This document shows positions 13,701-18,563 of a DNA stretch of 51,874 nt, piece by piece. Position 1 is the first letter of the stretch, and each line of letters starts with the position of its first letter. This stretch comes from Alphaproteobacteria bacterium (GTDB taxonomy: Bacteria > Pseudomonadota > Alphaproteobacteria > CACIAM-22H2): positions 1 through 51,874 of the forward strand of contig JAEULA010000087.1 in the NCBI GenBank assembly GCA_016793165.1. Direction: 5' to 3'. The notes below the pieces were generated by a model. The model saw nothing but the letters and a program-made list of their open reading frames with translations. It made no database searches and was not told the origin of the DNA. The translations under genes and the position numbers were made by a program.

Positions 13701-16700
13701 CGTCGGCGGCGTCGAGGCGGTGGTGGGAACGAGCCACGCCGACACGATCACCGGCGATGGGAACGCCAATGTCCTCGACGGTGGGGCGGGAGCCGACACG
13801 CTCGCCGGCGGCGCTGGAAGCGACACCTTCATGGCCGGCGACGGCGACGACATCGTGTCAGGCGGCGCGGACGCGGACCTTCTCGACTACAGCGCCTATA
13901 CGACGGGTCTCCAGGTCGATCTCGGCGCCGGCGCGACGGTCACGATCGTTGCCGGGGTCGGCGATACGGATACGGTCAGCGCCGTCGAGAACATCGTCGG
14001 CGGCAGCGGGGCCGACACGCTGATCGGCGGTGCCGGGGACAACACGTTGAGCGGCGGCGCGGGCAACGACACGCTGCGCGGTGGCGCCGGCAACGACAGC
14101 CTGGCCGGTGGTGCCGGCGTGGACACGGTCGATTTCAGCACGGCCGCGGTGGCGGTCACCGTCGACCTCTCTGCCGGTGCCGGCACGACGGTGACGTTGG
14201 GCGCCGGTGACATCGACATCCTGTCCGAGATCGAGAACGTGCTGACCGGGTCGGGCAACGACGTGCTGGTCGGCGATGCCAACGCCAACCTGCTCTCCGG
14301 CGGCGCCGGCAACGACACGCTGTCCGGCGGCGCGGGCGACGACAGTCTGCTCGGCGGGGCCGGCTACGACACCCTGGTCGCGGCCGCCGGCAATGATCTG
14401 TTCGACGGCGGGGCCGGGAGCGACACGGTCGACTACAGCTATCTGGCCGAAGGCATCGCCATCAATCTCGGCTCCGGCGCCACCATCGCGCTCACCGTCG
14501 GCGCCGGGGACGTCGACACCCTGGCGGACATCGAGAACGTCACCGGCGGCGCCGGCGCGGACATGCTCGTCGGCTCGACCGCCGCCAACGTCCTGACCGG
14601 CGGGCTCGGCGACGACACGCTGGTCGGCGCCGGCGGCAACGACACGCTGGTCGGCGGCGGCGGGACCGGCGATGCGGCGGTGTTCAGCGGCAACTGGTCC
14701 GAGTACACGATCACCGAGTCGGGCGGCGTCTACACCGTCGCGCATAGCGGCTCCGACGGCACCGACGTCGTGTCGGGGGTCGAGAACTTCGTCTTCGCCG
14801 ACGGCACCGTCGCCGCGGCCGCATCGGTCAACGACGCGCCGGTCACGATCGCGCTGTCGGGTGGAAGCGTCGCCGAGAACGCGAGCGCAGGCCGGACCGT
14901 CGGCACCGCCGCGGCGACCGAGCAGGACGCGCTCGATCGCGTCTCCTACAGCCTCGTCGACGATGCGTCGGGTCGCTTCAACATCGATGCCAACACCGGC
15001 GTGGTGACCGTGCAGGGGAACGCGGACCTGAACCATGAGGCGGGCGCGAGCCACGCGATCGTGGTGCGCGCGACCGACGTTCACGGCACGAGCTACGACC
15101 AGACGCTGACCATCGCGGTTACCGATGTCGTCGGCGAGACCGTCACCGGAACCTCGAGCGCCAACCGGATCGAAGGCGGCAGCGGCGACGACACGCTTTC
15201 CGGCGGCGGCGGCGCCGACACGCTGATCGGCGGCGCGGACGACGACCGGCTCACCGGCGGCAGCGGCAACGACACGTTGGACGGCGGCGCCGGCACGAGC
15301 GATGCGGCGGTGTTCAGCGGCGACTGGTCCGAGTACGCGATCACCGAATCCGGCGGCACCTACACCGTCGTGCACAGCGGCTCCGACGGCACCGACATCG
15401 TCACCGGCGTCGAGAGCTTCGTATTCGCGGACGGCACCGTCGCGGCCTCAGACTCGCTCAACGACGCCCCGACGACGATCGCGCTGGCCGGCGGGACCGT
15501 CGCCGAGAACACGGCCCTAGGAGCCACGGTCGGCACCGCGACGGCGACCGAACTCGATGCGCTCGACGACGTGACCTACAGCCTCGTCGACAGCGCCGGT
15601 GGCCGCTTCGCCATCGATTCCGCGAGCGGCGTGATCACGCTGGCGGGCAGCGTCGATCACGAGGCGAGCGCGACCCACGCCATCGTCGTCCGCGCGACCG
15701 ATTCCCACGGCCAGACCTACGACCAGACCCTGTCGCTCTCGGTCGGCGACGTGGTCGCCGAGACGCTCACCGGCGCGGCCGGCGCGGACATGCTGCAGGG
15801 AGGTGCCGGCGCGGACACGCTGTCGGGCGCCGGCGGCGCCGACACGCTCGTCGGCGGCGCCGACGACGACCTGCTCGTCGGCGGGAGCGGCAACGACACG
15901 CTCATCGGCGGATCCGGTGAGGACACCGTCGACTACGGCTCTGCGACCGCGGCGATCGCGGCGACGCTAGATGCGAGCGGCACGGTGACGATCGTTGCCG
16001 GCGTCGGCGACACCGACGTCGTCATCGGTGTCGAGAACATCTTGGGCGGCAGCGGTGCCGACACGATCGCCGGCGACAGCGGCGCCAACGTTCTGACCGG
16101 CGGCGACGGCAACGACCGGCTGACGGGCGGCGGCGGCAACGACACGCTCGTCGGCGGCAACGGCATCGACGCGGCCGTGTTCACCGGCAACTGGCGCGAC
16201 TACGCCGTCGCGACGAACGGCATCGGCTACACCCTCACGCATCGCAGCAGCGGCAGCGACGGCACCGACATCGTCGTCGACACCGAGCACTTTATCTTCG
16301 CCGACCGCACGGTGACCGCGGCGGAACTGATGAACGACGCGCCGACGGATCTGACGATGACCGGCGGCTCGGTCGCCGAGAACAGCGCGGCCGGGACGAC
16401 GGTCGGCACCATCGTGGGCACCGATGCCGATGTCGGCGACGCGCTCACCTACAGCCTGGTGGACAGCGCCGGCGGCCGGTTTGCGATAGACGGGGCCAGC
16501 GGCGTCGTCACGCTCGCCGGGTCGGTCGACTACGAGTCGTCGGCGTCGCACGCCATCGTGGTGCGGGTGACGGATGCGAGCGGCGCCACCTACGACGAGA
16601 CGATCAGCCTCGCCGTATCCGACGTCGTGGGCGAGACGTTGACCGGCACCGGCGGTGCCGACCTCCTGCAGGGCGGGGCGGGCAACGACAGCTTCACCGG

Positions 16701-17361
16701 CGGTGGCGGTGGCGACACGCTGATCGGAGGCGTGAACGACGACATGCTGTCGGGCTCGGCCGGCAACGACACGATCGACGGCGGCGCCGGCACCGACGCG
16801 GTCGACTACAGCTACCTGACCCTCGGCGTCACCATGACGCTCGATTCGAGCGGAACCGCGACGGTGGTCGCGGGCGTCGGCGACACCGACACGCTCGTCG
16901 GGATCGAGAACGCCATCGGCGGCAGCGGCGCGGACACGATCTCCGGCGATGGCGGCGCCAACGTGATCACGGGCGGCGCCGGCGACGACACGTTGATCGG
17001 CGGCGGTGGCGACGACACCCTCTGGGGCGGACTCGGCGACGACGTGTTGCGCGGCGGCTTGGGGAACGACAGCCTCGTCGGCGGCGACGGCAGCGACGTG
17101 TTCAAGTTCGTGTTCGGAGTCGATGGCGGCATCGACAACGTCGACGGCGGCGCCGGCGGCTCGTGGACGGACGTCATCGATCTCGGCTCCGTGAGCGGCG
17201 GGCCGTCGGTCGGCGGGGATTGGAGCTACTCGCTGACGAGCGGGTCGGTTGCCGGCACCTCGGCCGGGCAGATCGATCTCAGCGGCGATGCGGCGGGCGT
17301 GATCACTTTCATGGACGGCAGCACCGTGACGTTCATGGGCATCGAGCGGATCACGTATTGA
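1786..17361 (+). CDS. Giant multidomain RTX/Ig-like/cadherin adhesin (about 5,191 aa)
   Basis: One uninterrupted frame of 15.6 kb. I chose ATG 1786, preceded by AAGGA (1772-1776) nine bases upstream, over an upstream TTG at 1750. Domains by residue: 1-200 low-complexity, no signal peptide; 202-1785 Ig-like array (13 exact 112-residue units plus one broken unit); 1785-2645 RTX repeats; 2645-2902 a linker with two cadherin-like domains; 2904-3602 RTX; 3602-3754 a carbohydrate-binding-like domain; 3754-4294 RTX; 4294-4949 three linker-cadherin cassettes separated by RTX; 4949-5115 RTX; 5115-5191 a C-terminal tail shared with the upstream fragment. The lack of an N-terminal signal, the RTX repeats and a distinct tail fit type I secretion. 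The probable role is a large surface adhesin or biofilm matrix protein stiffened by Ca2+. No catalytic domain is visible. No secretion genes are in the window, so the transporter is inferred. Repeat content makes assembly collapse or copy-number change possible. Confidence 0.9.
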   Translation: MADGTTRDARTERLVLDELTVLQSAPLPERRVDVDPVRTAPSIVRSEDLGELGGIHRGGDATLRGTHGDTGVQAQRAVGDPDALPVPVLATNPEAAPAAGVAEHRARSAAHGSESEHHESVPAGAASAPGASMASEAPIAAARVPDDGDDAAAAMRVPAALFEATDFAGAGAAAVAGTARPEGEPELDLKAETPVIAASAAVGYENQSIPLSIAATLTDVDGSETLSIVIAGVPPGATLSAGIDNGDGTWSVAPGELSGLIITPPAGSDVDFTLTVMATATESSTGDQATAISVVPVSIIAVADAPTLGTSAAAGSEDTAIALSISSALTDTDGSESLAIAITGVPNGATLSAGTNNGGGSWMLTPAQLAGLTITPPADSDGDFTLTVVSTATEADGGDTARATATLAVSVAAVADAPSLSTVPAMGAEDTAIALSLTSGLRDTDGSESIAIVVTGVPSGATLSSGTDNGGGSWTLTPAQLAGLTITPPANSDGDFTLTVVSTATEADGGGTASTTATLAVTVAADADGPTLSAGAAAGSEDGAIALSITTALTDTDGSESLSIRIGGVPAGASLSAGTDNGDGSWTLTPGQLSGLTITPPANSDADFTLTVVSTASEAVGGDTASTTASIAVSVAAVVDAPSLSANAASGTEDSAIALTIASALTDTDGSESLAIVISGVPTGAILSAGMDNGDGTWSLTSGQLAGLTVTPPANSDGDFTLTVTSTSTETDGGATSVRTATVAVAVVADADAPSLAVSGAVGTEDGAIALSITAALTDTDGSESLAVLVLGVPMGATLSAGTDNGDGTWSLSPGQLAGLTITPPAGSDADFTLTVVSTATEADGLDAASTTATLAVTVAADADAPSLTASAASGAEDTAIALTIASALTDTDGSESLAIVISGVPAGAMLSAGTDNGDGTWSLSSGQLAGLTITPPANSDADFTLTVVSTATEANGGDAASATTSIAVTVAADADAPSLGASAATGTEDQAIALSITSALTDTDGSESQSIVITGVPAGAVLSAGTDNGGGAWTLTPGQLAGLTITPPANSDADFTLTIVATATEADGGDMATSTSTLAVAIAADADAPSLTASAAAGTEDQAIALTIASAPTDADGSESIAIVISGVPAGAMLSAGTDNGDGSWSLTAGQLAGLTITPPSNSDGDFTLTVVSMATEADGGDSATATTSIAVSVAADVDAPTLSTNAAAGSEDSAIALSISTTLTDTDGSESLAIVMGGVPAGATLSAGTNNGDGTWSLTPGQLAGLAITPPANSDADFTLTVVSTATEADGGATSSQTATLAVSIAAHADAPALSTTAAAGSEDSAIALSITSTLTDTDGSETQAIVIAGVPAGAVLSAGTDNGNGSWTLTPGQLAGLTITPPAGSDADFTLTVVATATEAHGGDAASSTATLAVSVGAVADAPSLSTSAASGTEDTAIALTIASALSDTDGSESLAILVSGVPAGATLSAGTNNGDGTWSLGSGDLAGLTITPPANSDADFTLTVVSTATEAIGGSASAQTATLAVSVAAAADAPSLSANAASGTEDTAIALSIASTLTDTDGSESQSIVVSGVPAGAVLSAGTDSGGGSWTLTPAQLAGLTITPPANSDADFNLTIIATSTEANGGDTASSTTTLAVSVAADADAPALSATWQLQTPGGTGGADTLTGSHASETILGGAGDDVITATGADATITLSVSAALTDTDGSESLAIVVSNVPTGVTLSAGTNNGDGTWTLTSGQVSGLTATVPASVAATAMTVTAIATEANGGDTATSVAGLATISLVGGDMLSGEAGNDTLTGSGNADTLDGGADNDVLIGGTGNDTLIGGTGTDTADYGYTSVGLTATLSAGGATVAVAGGDTDVLSGIENLTGGSGSDTLTGDTAGNVLSGGAGDDTLSGGAGADLLSGGDGNDVLMYSGDSTWASGTATNGGSLGHGGSGQAASMAGGLRSTDVFAGGNGTDTLLGTGGNDVLFLDDSASAMPNGVTGVRFTAIEVIDMGAGNDVIDLTTPTYSYGDVTILGGDGNDVIWSSSGNDSLSGGNGTDTLSGGWGNDILDGGAGADTADLGHGTTGVTLTLDASGTVAVTVGATDTDTLVGIENVIAGSGNDTITGDAAVNVIDGGNGNDVLAGGGGNDTLIGGNGTDTIDYSGNASGVVVSLAGGTATAGVGDTDTLSGIENVLTGSGDDTLYGDTAANLLGGGAGNDVLRGYAGSDTLAGGTGTDTADYAYMTTAVSADLSGGTTVTVAAASGDTDVLADIENLTGGSGNDTLTGSAGANTLSGGAGDDTLRGLAGNDVLDGGANSDTADYGYLGTAVTIDLSTGATVTVTATLADTDTLVSIENLVGGSGADTLIGSTAANILTGGAGDDVVSGGAGNDTLVAGAGNDTLQGGADTDLATYAGYTAAVSIDLSAGATITVSAGAGDTDLLVDIEDVTGGSGNDIVVGGAGANTLSGGGGDDTLSGRGGNDLLAGGTGADTVDYGYAAGGITVDLSTAATVTVAVGAGDTDTLADIENVTGTGGADTLYGSTAANILSGGSGDDVLRGNGGNDTLLGGAGTDTVDYGYMTAGVTASLAGGATVTIVAASGDTDVVADVENLTGGTGNDTLTGSAGDNVLSGGLGDDRLLGGSGNDTLSGGGGTGDVAAFSGNWDDYVITESGGTYTLVHSGSDGTDYVTGVENFAFADGTVAAADSLNDSPTTISLAGGTVAENSAVGTTVGTATAIDADTLDAKTYSLVDSAGGRFAIDSATGVITVAGGGSLDYESATGHSIVVRATDSHGTSHDETLSIGVTDVNEAPVFVSMTGGSVVENAAVGTVVGTINALDVDAGHTLTFTLSGDDGGRFAIDAATGVITVADPTYLNYEAWSSHGLTVTVQDEQGLEFTQSITIAVTDVIAETLAGGSGYDWLEGGIGNETLTGMDGRDLLIGGADSDLVSYGYATVGVTVDLSADDTVHVTVSGTDSDTLVAIENLEGGSGNDVFIGSTAANTLTGGDGDDTLEGRSGNDTLIGGNGADTATYEYTYGGVTADLSATTTTVNAGSGDTDVVTGIENLVGGLGADTFTGSSADNVLAGGVGADTLIGGAGNDRLDGGADRDVASYAGATAGIVADLSAGATVTLAVGAGDTDTLVDIEGLVGGTGADTFTGSADANLFDGAGGDDTLAGLGGNDILIGGDGTDTADYGYATTAVAVDLATTSVTVTVGAGDVDVISGIENLTGGSGNDTLLGGSEANLLAGGLGDDTLSGRAGNDTLAGGGGVDTADYGYLTTGLSASLAGGATVTIVAASGDTDVVSDIENLTGGSGNDTLIGSTGANVLSGGAGDDTLNGGLGNDTLAGGDGIDRVDYGYVSTDLAVSLSGAATITVTVGAGDTDVLSDIEVLTGGSGRDTFVGTSGDNILDGGAGADTLSGGDGNDTLIAGTGNDVLDGGNGTDLADLSHATVAIAVDLSAGATVTATMADGEHDALVAIENVTGGSGNDTITGSSVANVLHGGAGADTLAGLAGDDTLAGGSGSDTLLGGEGSDLADFSNESTGITLDMSAGGSMTATIAGGDADVLTSIENITGGSGNDTITGDGAGNILIGGAGNDTLTGETGANLLVNGSFESEVVGAGNTTLYAAITGWTAASGQIQVKGAGYGGQVASDGGQFADIDADVGNDSFYQDVHTAEGGVYQLSFDLAGRSGTAFSSQTVQVYWNGALVATIDPSSTSYATYTYQVVGTGGTDRLTFSEVAGDNDVIGAAIDNVSLIAMGDDTLQGGTGNDVLAGGGGADTADYSYLATGVTLTLDSSGTVTVTAGAGDTDVLTGIENAGGGGGNDVLAGDSGVNVLSGGAGDDTLSGGDGNDTLLGGTGTDVASYAGSSASVTVDLAAGTATGAADSDTLSSIEGVIGSSHSDTLTGDTGANVLSGGLGDDVINGGDGNDTLLPGGGADTVVGGAGTDTISFAGGATGVVVDLGAGTFSFGGSGVVGGVEAVVGTSHADTITGDGNANVLDGGAGADTLAGGAGSDTFMAGDGDDIVSGGADADLLDYSAYTTGLQVDLGAGATVTIVAGVGDTDTVSAVENIVGGSGADTLIGGAGDNTLSGGAGNDTLRGGAGNDSLAGGAGVDTVDFSTAAVAVTVDLSAGAGTTVTLGAGDIDILSEIENVLTGSGNDVLVGDANANLLSGGAGNDTLSGGAGDDSLLGGAGYDTLVAAAGNDLFDGGAGSDTVDYSYLAEGIAINLGSGATIALTVGAGDVDTLADIENVTGGAGADMLVGSTAANVLTGGLGDDTLVGAGGNDTLVGGGGTGDAAVFSGNWSEYTITESGGVYTVAHSGSDGTDVVSGVENFVFADGTVAAAASVNDAPVTIALSGGSVAENASAGRTVGTAAATEQDALDRVSYSLVDDASGRFNIDANTGVVTVQGNADLNHEAGASHAIVVRATDVHGTSYDQTLTIAVTDVVGETVTGTSSANRIEGGSGDDTLSGGGGADTLIGGADDDRLTGGSGNDTLDGGAGTSDAAVFSGDWSEYAITESGGTYTVVHSGSDGTDIVTGVESFVFADGTVAASDSLNDAPTTIALAGGTVAENTALGATVGTATATELDALDDVTYSLVDSAGGRFAIDSASGVITLAGSVDHEASATHAIVVRATDSHGQTYDQTLSLSVGDVVAETLTGAAGADMLQGGAGADTLSGAGGADTLVGGADDDLLVGGSGNDTLIGGSGEDTVDYGSATAAIAATLDASGTVTIVAGVGDTDVVIGVENILGGSGADTIAGDSGANVLTGGDGNDRLTGGGGNDTLVGGNGIDAAVFTGNWRDYAVATNGIGYTLTHRSSGSDGTDIVVDTEHFIFADRTVTAAELMNDAPTDLTMTGGSVAENSAAGTTVGTIVGTDADVGDALTYSLVDSAGGRFAIDGASGVVTLAGSVDYESSASHAIVVRVTDASGATYDETISLAVSDVVGETLTGTGGADLLQGGAGNDSFTGGGGGDTLIGGVNDDMLSGSAGNDTIDGGAGTDAVDYSYLTLGVTMTLDSSGTATVVAGVGDTDTLVGIENAIGGSGADTISGDGGANVITGGAGDDTLIGGGGDDTLWGGLGDDVLRGGLGNDSLVGGDGSDVFKFVFGVDGGIDNVDGGAGGSWTDVIDLGSVSGGPSVGGDWSYSLTSGSVAGTSAGQIDLSGDAAGVITFMDGSTVTFMGIERITY
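2398..6765 (+). repeat. Ig-like tandem array, 13 units with exact 336-bp period
   Basis: The Glu codon opening the conserved 'E-D-x-A-I-A-L' motif (E-N-Q-S-I-P-L in the first unit) falls at 2398, 2734, 3070, 3406, 3742, 4078, 4414, 4750, 5086, 5422, 5758, 6094 and 6430. Every interval is exactly 336 bases (112 residues), so there is not one net indel across 4.37 kb although the units differ at many bases. Each unit carries 'LTDTDGSES', 'GVPAGA.LSAGTDNGDG.W', 'LAGLTITPPANSDADFTLTV' and ends 'ADAPSL'. This resembles cadherin/Ig-type repeats of large bacterial adhesins that form a stiff stalk projecting the rest of the protein. Family naming from memory is approximate; the periodicity is read directly. 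Confidence 0.92.
6766..7140 (+). repeat. Fourteenth, hybrid Ig-like unit with RTX insertion
   Basis: The unit after the regular array keeps 'LTDTDGSESLAIVVSNVP' and 'LSAGTNNGDGTWTLTSGQ'. Its N-terminal part is replaced by an RTX-like stretch (TLTGSHASETILGGAGDD). The 'TDTDGSES' motif lies 432 bases after that of unit 13, not 336, so there are 32 extra residues. The C-terminal half has also lost 'TITPPANSDADFTL'. It looks like a recombination junction between the Ig array and the RTX region that follows. Confidence 0.8.
9720..10494 (+). other. Linker plus two tandem cadherin-like domains in the giant RTX protein
   Basis: Starts with a linker ('AAFSGNWDDYVITESGG' ... 'GVENFAFADGTV'), then two cadherin-like domains. 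Each has 'GGTVAENSAVGTTVGT', an acidic 'DAD' strand turn, 'GGRFAIDSATGVITV', 'LDYE' and a closing 'VTDVNEAP'-type motif. The conserved acidic positions match inter-domain Ca2+ binding in cadherins. The second domain ends 'VTDVIAETLAGGSG', running straight back into RTX repeats. Confidence 0.8.
12589..13048 (+). other. Carbohydrate-binding-like (jelly-roll) domain inserted in RTX repeats
   Basis: Residues about 3602-3754 break the RTX pattern. The segment starts 'NLLVNGSFES', contains 'ITGWTAASGQIQVKG', 'YQLSFDLAGRSG', 'VQVYWNGALVATIDP' and ends 'AIDNVSLIAM'. An 'NGSFE ... W ... GG ... Y.LSFD ... V.WNG ... IDNVSL' order is typical of bacterial galactose-binding-like, DUF642-type and choice-of-anchor beta-sandwich domains. 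It is the only such module in this protein and could bind glycan on a surface or partner cell. The family is recognised by pattern only; ligand unknown. Confidence 0.65.
14665..16640 (+). repeat. Three linker-cadherin-RTX cassettes
   Basis: The linker/cadherin cassette seen near 9.7 kb recurs three more times, starting about 14680, 15305 and 16175. Each has the linker 'AVFSGNW/DW ... DGTDIV.GVE.FVFADGTV', one cadherin-like domain ('GGSVAENS', 'GRFAID', 'HAIVVRATD') and an exit motif 'VTDVVGETLTG' leading to RTX nonapeptides. The first two copies are especially alike, suggesting recent internal duplication. The cassettes sit just before the C-terminal tail. Confidence 0.8.
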
Positions 17362-17396
17362 CGCCGGCGCCGCACGGGCTGGGGCGCTACCGGGTC

Positions 17397-17432
17397 AAAA
17401 AAAACGCCCGGAAGCCGCAAGGCTTCCGGGCG
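17397..17432 (-). terminator. Strong intrinsic terminator for the minus-strand lysR group
   Basis: A perfect 12-bp stem (CGCCCGGAAGCC 17405-17416 with GGCTTCCGGGCG 17421-17432) has a four-base loop. On the plus strand it is preceded by eight A's (17397-17404). Read on the minus strand it is a GC-rich hairpin followed by eight U's, a textbook rho-independent terminator. It may also stop plus-strand transcription leaving the giant RTX gene 35 bases upstream, but it lacks a T tract in that direction. Confidence 0.85.
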
Positions 17433-17506
17433 AGTTGAACAGGGAGGCTTCACGTCTGGGAGACGTAGGATCCGAAGACCCTGCGAGCGACCGCCAAGCG
17501 GTCACT
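17397..17506 (-). ncRNA. Candidate structured small RNA or processed 3'UTR with anti-SD-like motifs
   Basis: Read 5' to 3' on the minus strand, three hairpins follow each other. The first is a 9-bp stem with one G-U pair and a 3-base loop (17506-17486). The second is a 6-bp stem, ACGTCT/AGACGT, with loop CCC (17466-17452). The third is the terminator hairpin with its U tract (17432-17397). CUCCC occurs in hairpin 2 and again in the single-stranded CCTCCC segment before the terminator (about 17441-17448). Such C/U-rich exposed motifs are known in alphaproteobacterial sRNAs that pair with ribosome binding sites. No promoter was identified; it could be the 3' end of the lysR transcript. A 39-codon frame overlaps it. 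Confidence 0.35.
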
Positions 17507-17569
17507 CGACGAATGAGATGTTATGACAACTATGCCGCGTCGCTCGCGCAGTTTCGGCAAACGAGCCAT
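17450..17569 (-). CDS. Possible 39-aa small protein (doubtful)
   Basis: A short minus-strand frame starts 49 bases after the lysR stop and ends just before the last hairpin. It begins ATG 17569, is Arg/Lys-rich at the start (MARLPKLRERRG) and ends SYVSQT. There is no good ribosome binding site and I recognise no family. It overlaps the hairpin-rich segment, which may instead be an RNA gene. Listed because its position between lysR and the terminator would suit a small basic protein encoded with an sRNA, but it may be chance. Confidence 0.2.
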   Translation of the reverse strand: MARLPKLRERRGIVVITSHSSSDRLAVARRVFGSYVSQT

Positions 17570-17618
17570 GCCCGCGATTCATGCCATCGTCGCGGCTCAC
17601 GGATCGTTACGCGATATT

Positions 17619-18509
17619 TCAAAACTGCGTGTCGCCGACCTTCTTCACGAGGAAATCGCGGAACACCGCGATGCGCTTCGAGTTCCGCATCTCCTCGGGG
17701 TAGACGAAGTAGGCCTCGAAGGTCGGGCCTTCGAGCGCCGGCAGGACTTGTACGATCTTGTCGGACTGGTGCGCCATGTAGTCGGGAAAGGCGGCGAGGC
17801 CGACGCCGTTCTCCACCGCGCGCTGAATGCCGTAGACGTTGTTCAGGCGCAGGATCGGTTCGCGCTTGCGTCCTTCCGGCGCGCCGACCTCGACCAGCCA
17901 ATTGATGCCCGGAAACGGCGGATGGGTGTCCTCGCCGTAGACGATGATCCGGTGCTTGTCCAAGTCGGCGGCCGTCTTCGGCGTGCCATGCTTCTCGAGA
18001 TAGCCGGGGCTCGCGAAGACGTGGACGTGCACGGAGAGCAGATGCCGCTGCACGAGGTCGGGCTGCTTCGAGCTGTGCATGCGGATGGCGCAGTCGGCCT
18101 CGCGCATCGACAGGTCGAGTTCCTCGTCGTCGACGAGAAGCTCGAGCCGAATGTCCGGATACAATTCGAGGAATTCCTTGATCCGCGGCGCCAGCCAGAC
18201 GGACCCGAAGGCCACGGTCGTGGTGACCCGGAGCAGGCCCGACGGGCGCTCGCGGCTCTCGGCGAGGCGCGCCTCCGCCGTCGCCAGCTTCGCGAAGACG
18301 TCGCGCACGGTCTGGAACAGCACCTCGCCCTGCTCGGTGAGGATCAGGCCGCGGGCATGGCGGTGGAACAGCGGAGTCTTGAGCGAGTCTTCGAGGGCGC
18401 TGATCTGCCGGCTCACCGCGGACTGCGACAGGTTCAGTGTCTCGCCCGCGTGGGTGAAGCTCCCGGCCTCAGCCACGGCGTGAAAGATTCTGAGCTTGTC
18501 CCAATCCAT
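17619..18509 (-). CDS. LysR-family transcriptional regulator
   Basis: A 296-aa LysR protein of normal length. The N-terminal winged helix-turn-helix (about residues 3-62) shows 'FHAVAEAGSFTHAGETLNLSQSAVSRQI', and a periplasmic-binding-like effector domain follows (about 90-290). I prefer ATG 18509 (MDWDKLRIF), the usual beginning for this group, over a TTG three codons upstream. It lies 54 bases after trxB on the same strand and probably shares its message; the order ELM1-like, trxB, lysR suggests one operon ending at the terminator near 17.4 kb. Effector and targets are unknown. Regulators beside thioredoxin reductase are common in alphaproteobacteria, so a link to redox or general metabolism is plausible but inferred. 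Confidence 0.9.
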   Translation of the reverse strand: MDWDKLRIFHAVAEAGSFTHAGETLNLSQSAVSRQISALEDSLKTPLFHRHARGLILTEQGEVLFQTVRDVFAKLATAEARLAESRERPSGLLRVTTTVAFGSVWLAPRIKEFLELYPDIRLELLVDDEELDLSMREADCAIRMHSSKQPDLVQRHLLSVHVHVFASPGYLEKHGTPKTAADLDKHRIIVYGEDTHPPFPGINWLVEVGAPEGRKREPILRLNNVYGIQRAVENGVGLAAFPDYMAHQSDKIVQVLPALEGPTFEAYFVYPEEMRNSKRIAVFRDFLVKKVGDTQF

Positions 18510-18563
18510 GATTGTCAACGCCGCGCTCGGCTCATGCCGGCGACGGCCCCCCTGATGAATTCG

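Larger units (their letters stand above)
7141..17130 (+). repeat. RTX nonapeptide blocks organised in about 24 super-repeats
   Basis: Runs of GG-x-G-x-D-x-U-x nonapeptides alternate with a conserved strand module of roughly 45 residues. The module opens 'DTADYGY', continues 'GVTVDLSAGATVTV' and closes 'GDTDTLxxIENLTGGSGNDTL'. I count 24 copies: eight before the first cadherin pair, eight between that pair and the carbohydrate-binding-like domain, six after it and two between the last cadherin modules. The whole super-repeat is about 80-95 residues, with variable length because the number of nonapeptides varies. RTX repeats fold into Ca2+-dependent beta-rolls; the regular intervening module could be a capping or spacer strand unit. 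Confidence 0.85.

Noticed and set aside
8419..15375. Long minus-strand open frames of Ala/Val/Arg/Asp-rich sequence opposite the RTX repeats
   Set aside because: They are translations of Gly/Asp repeats read backwards, without start signals or known motifs.
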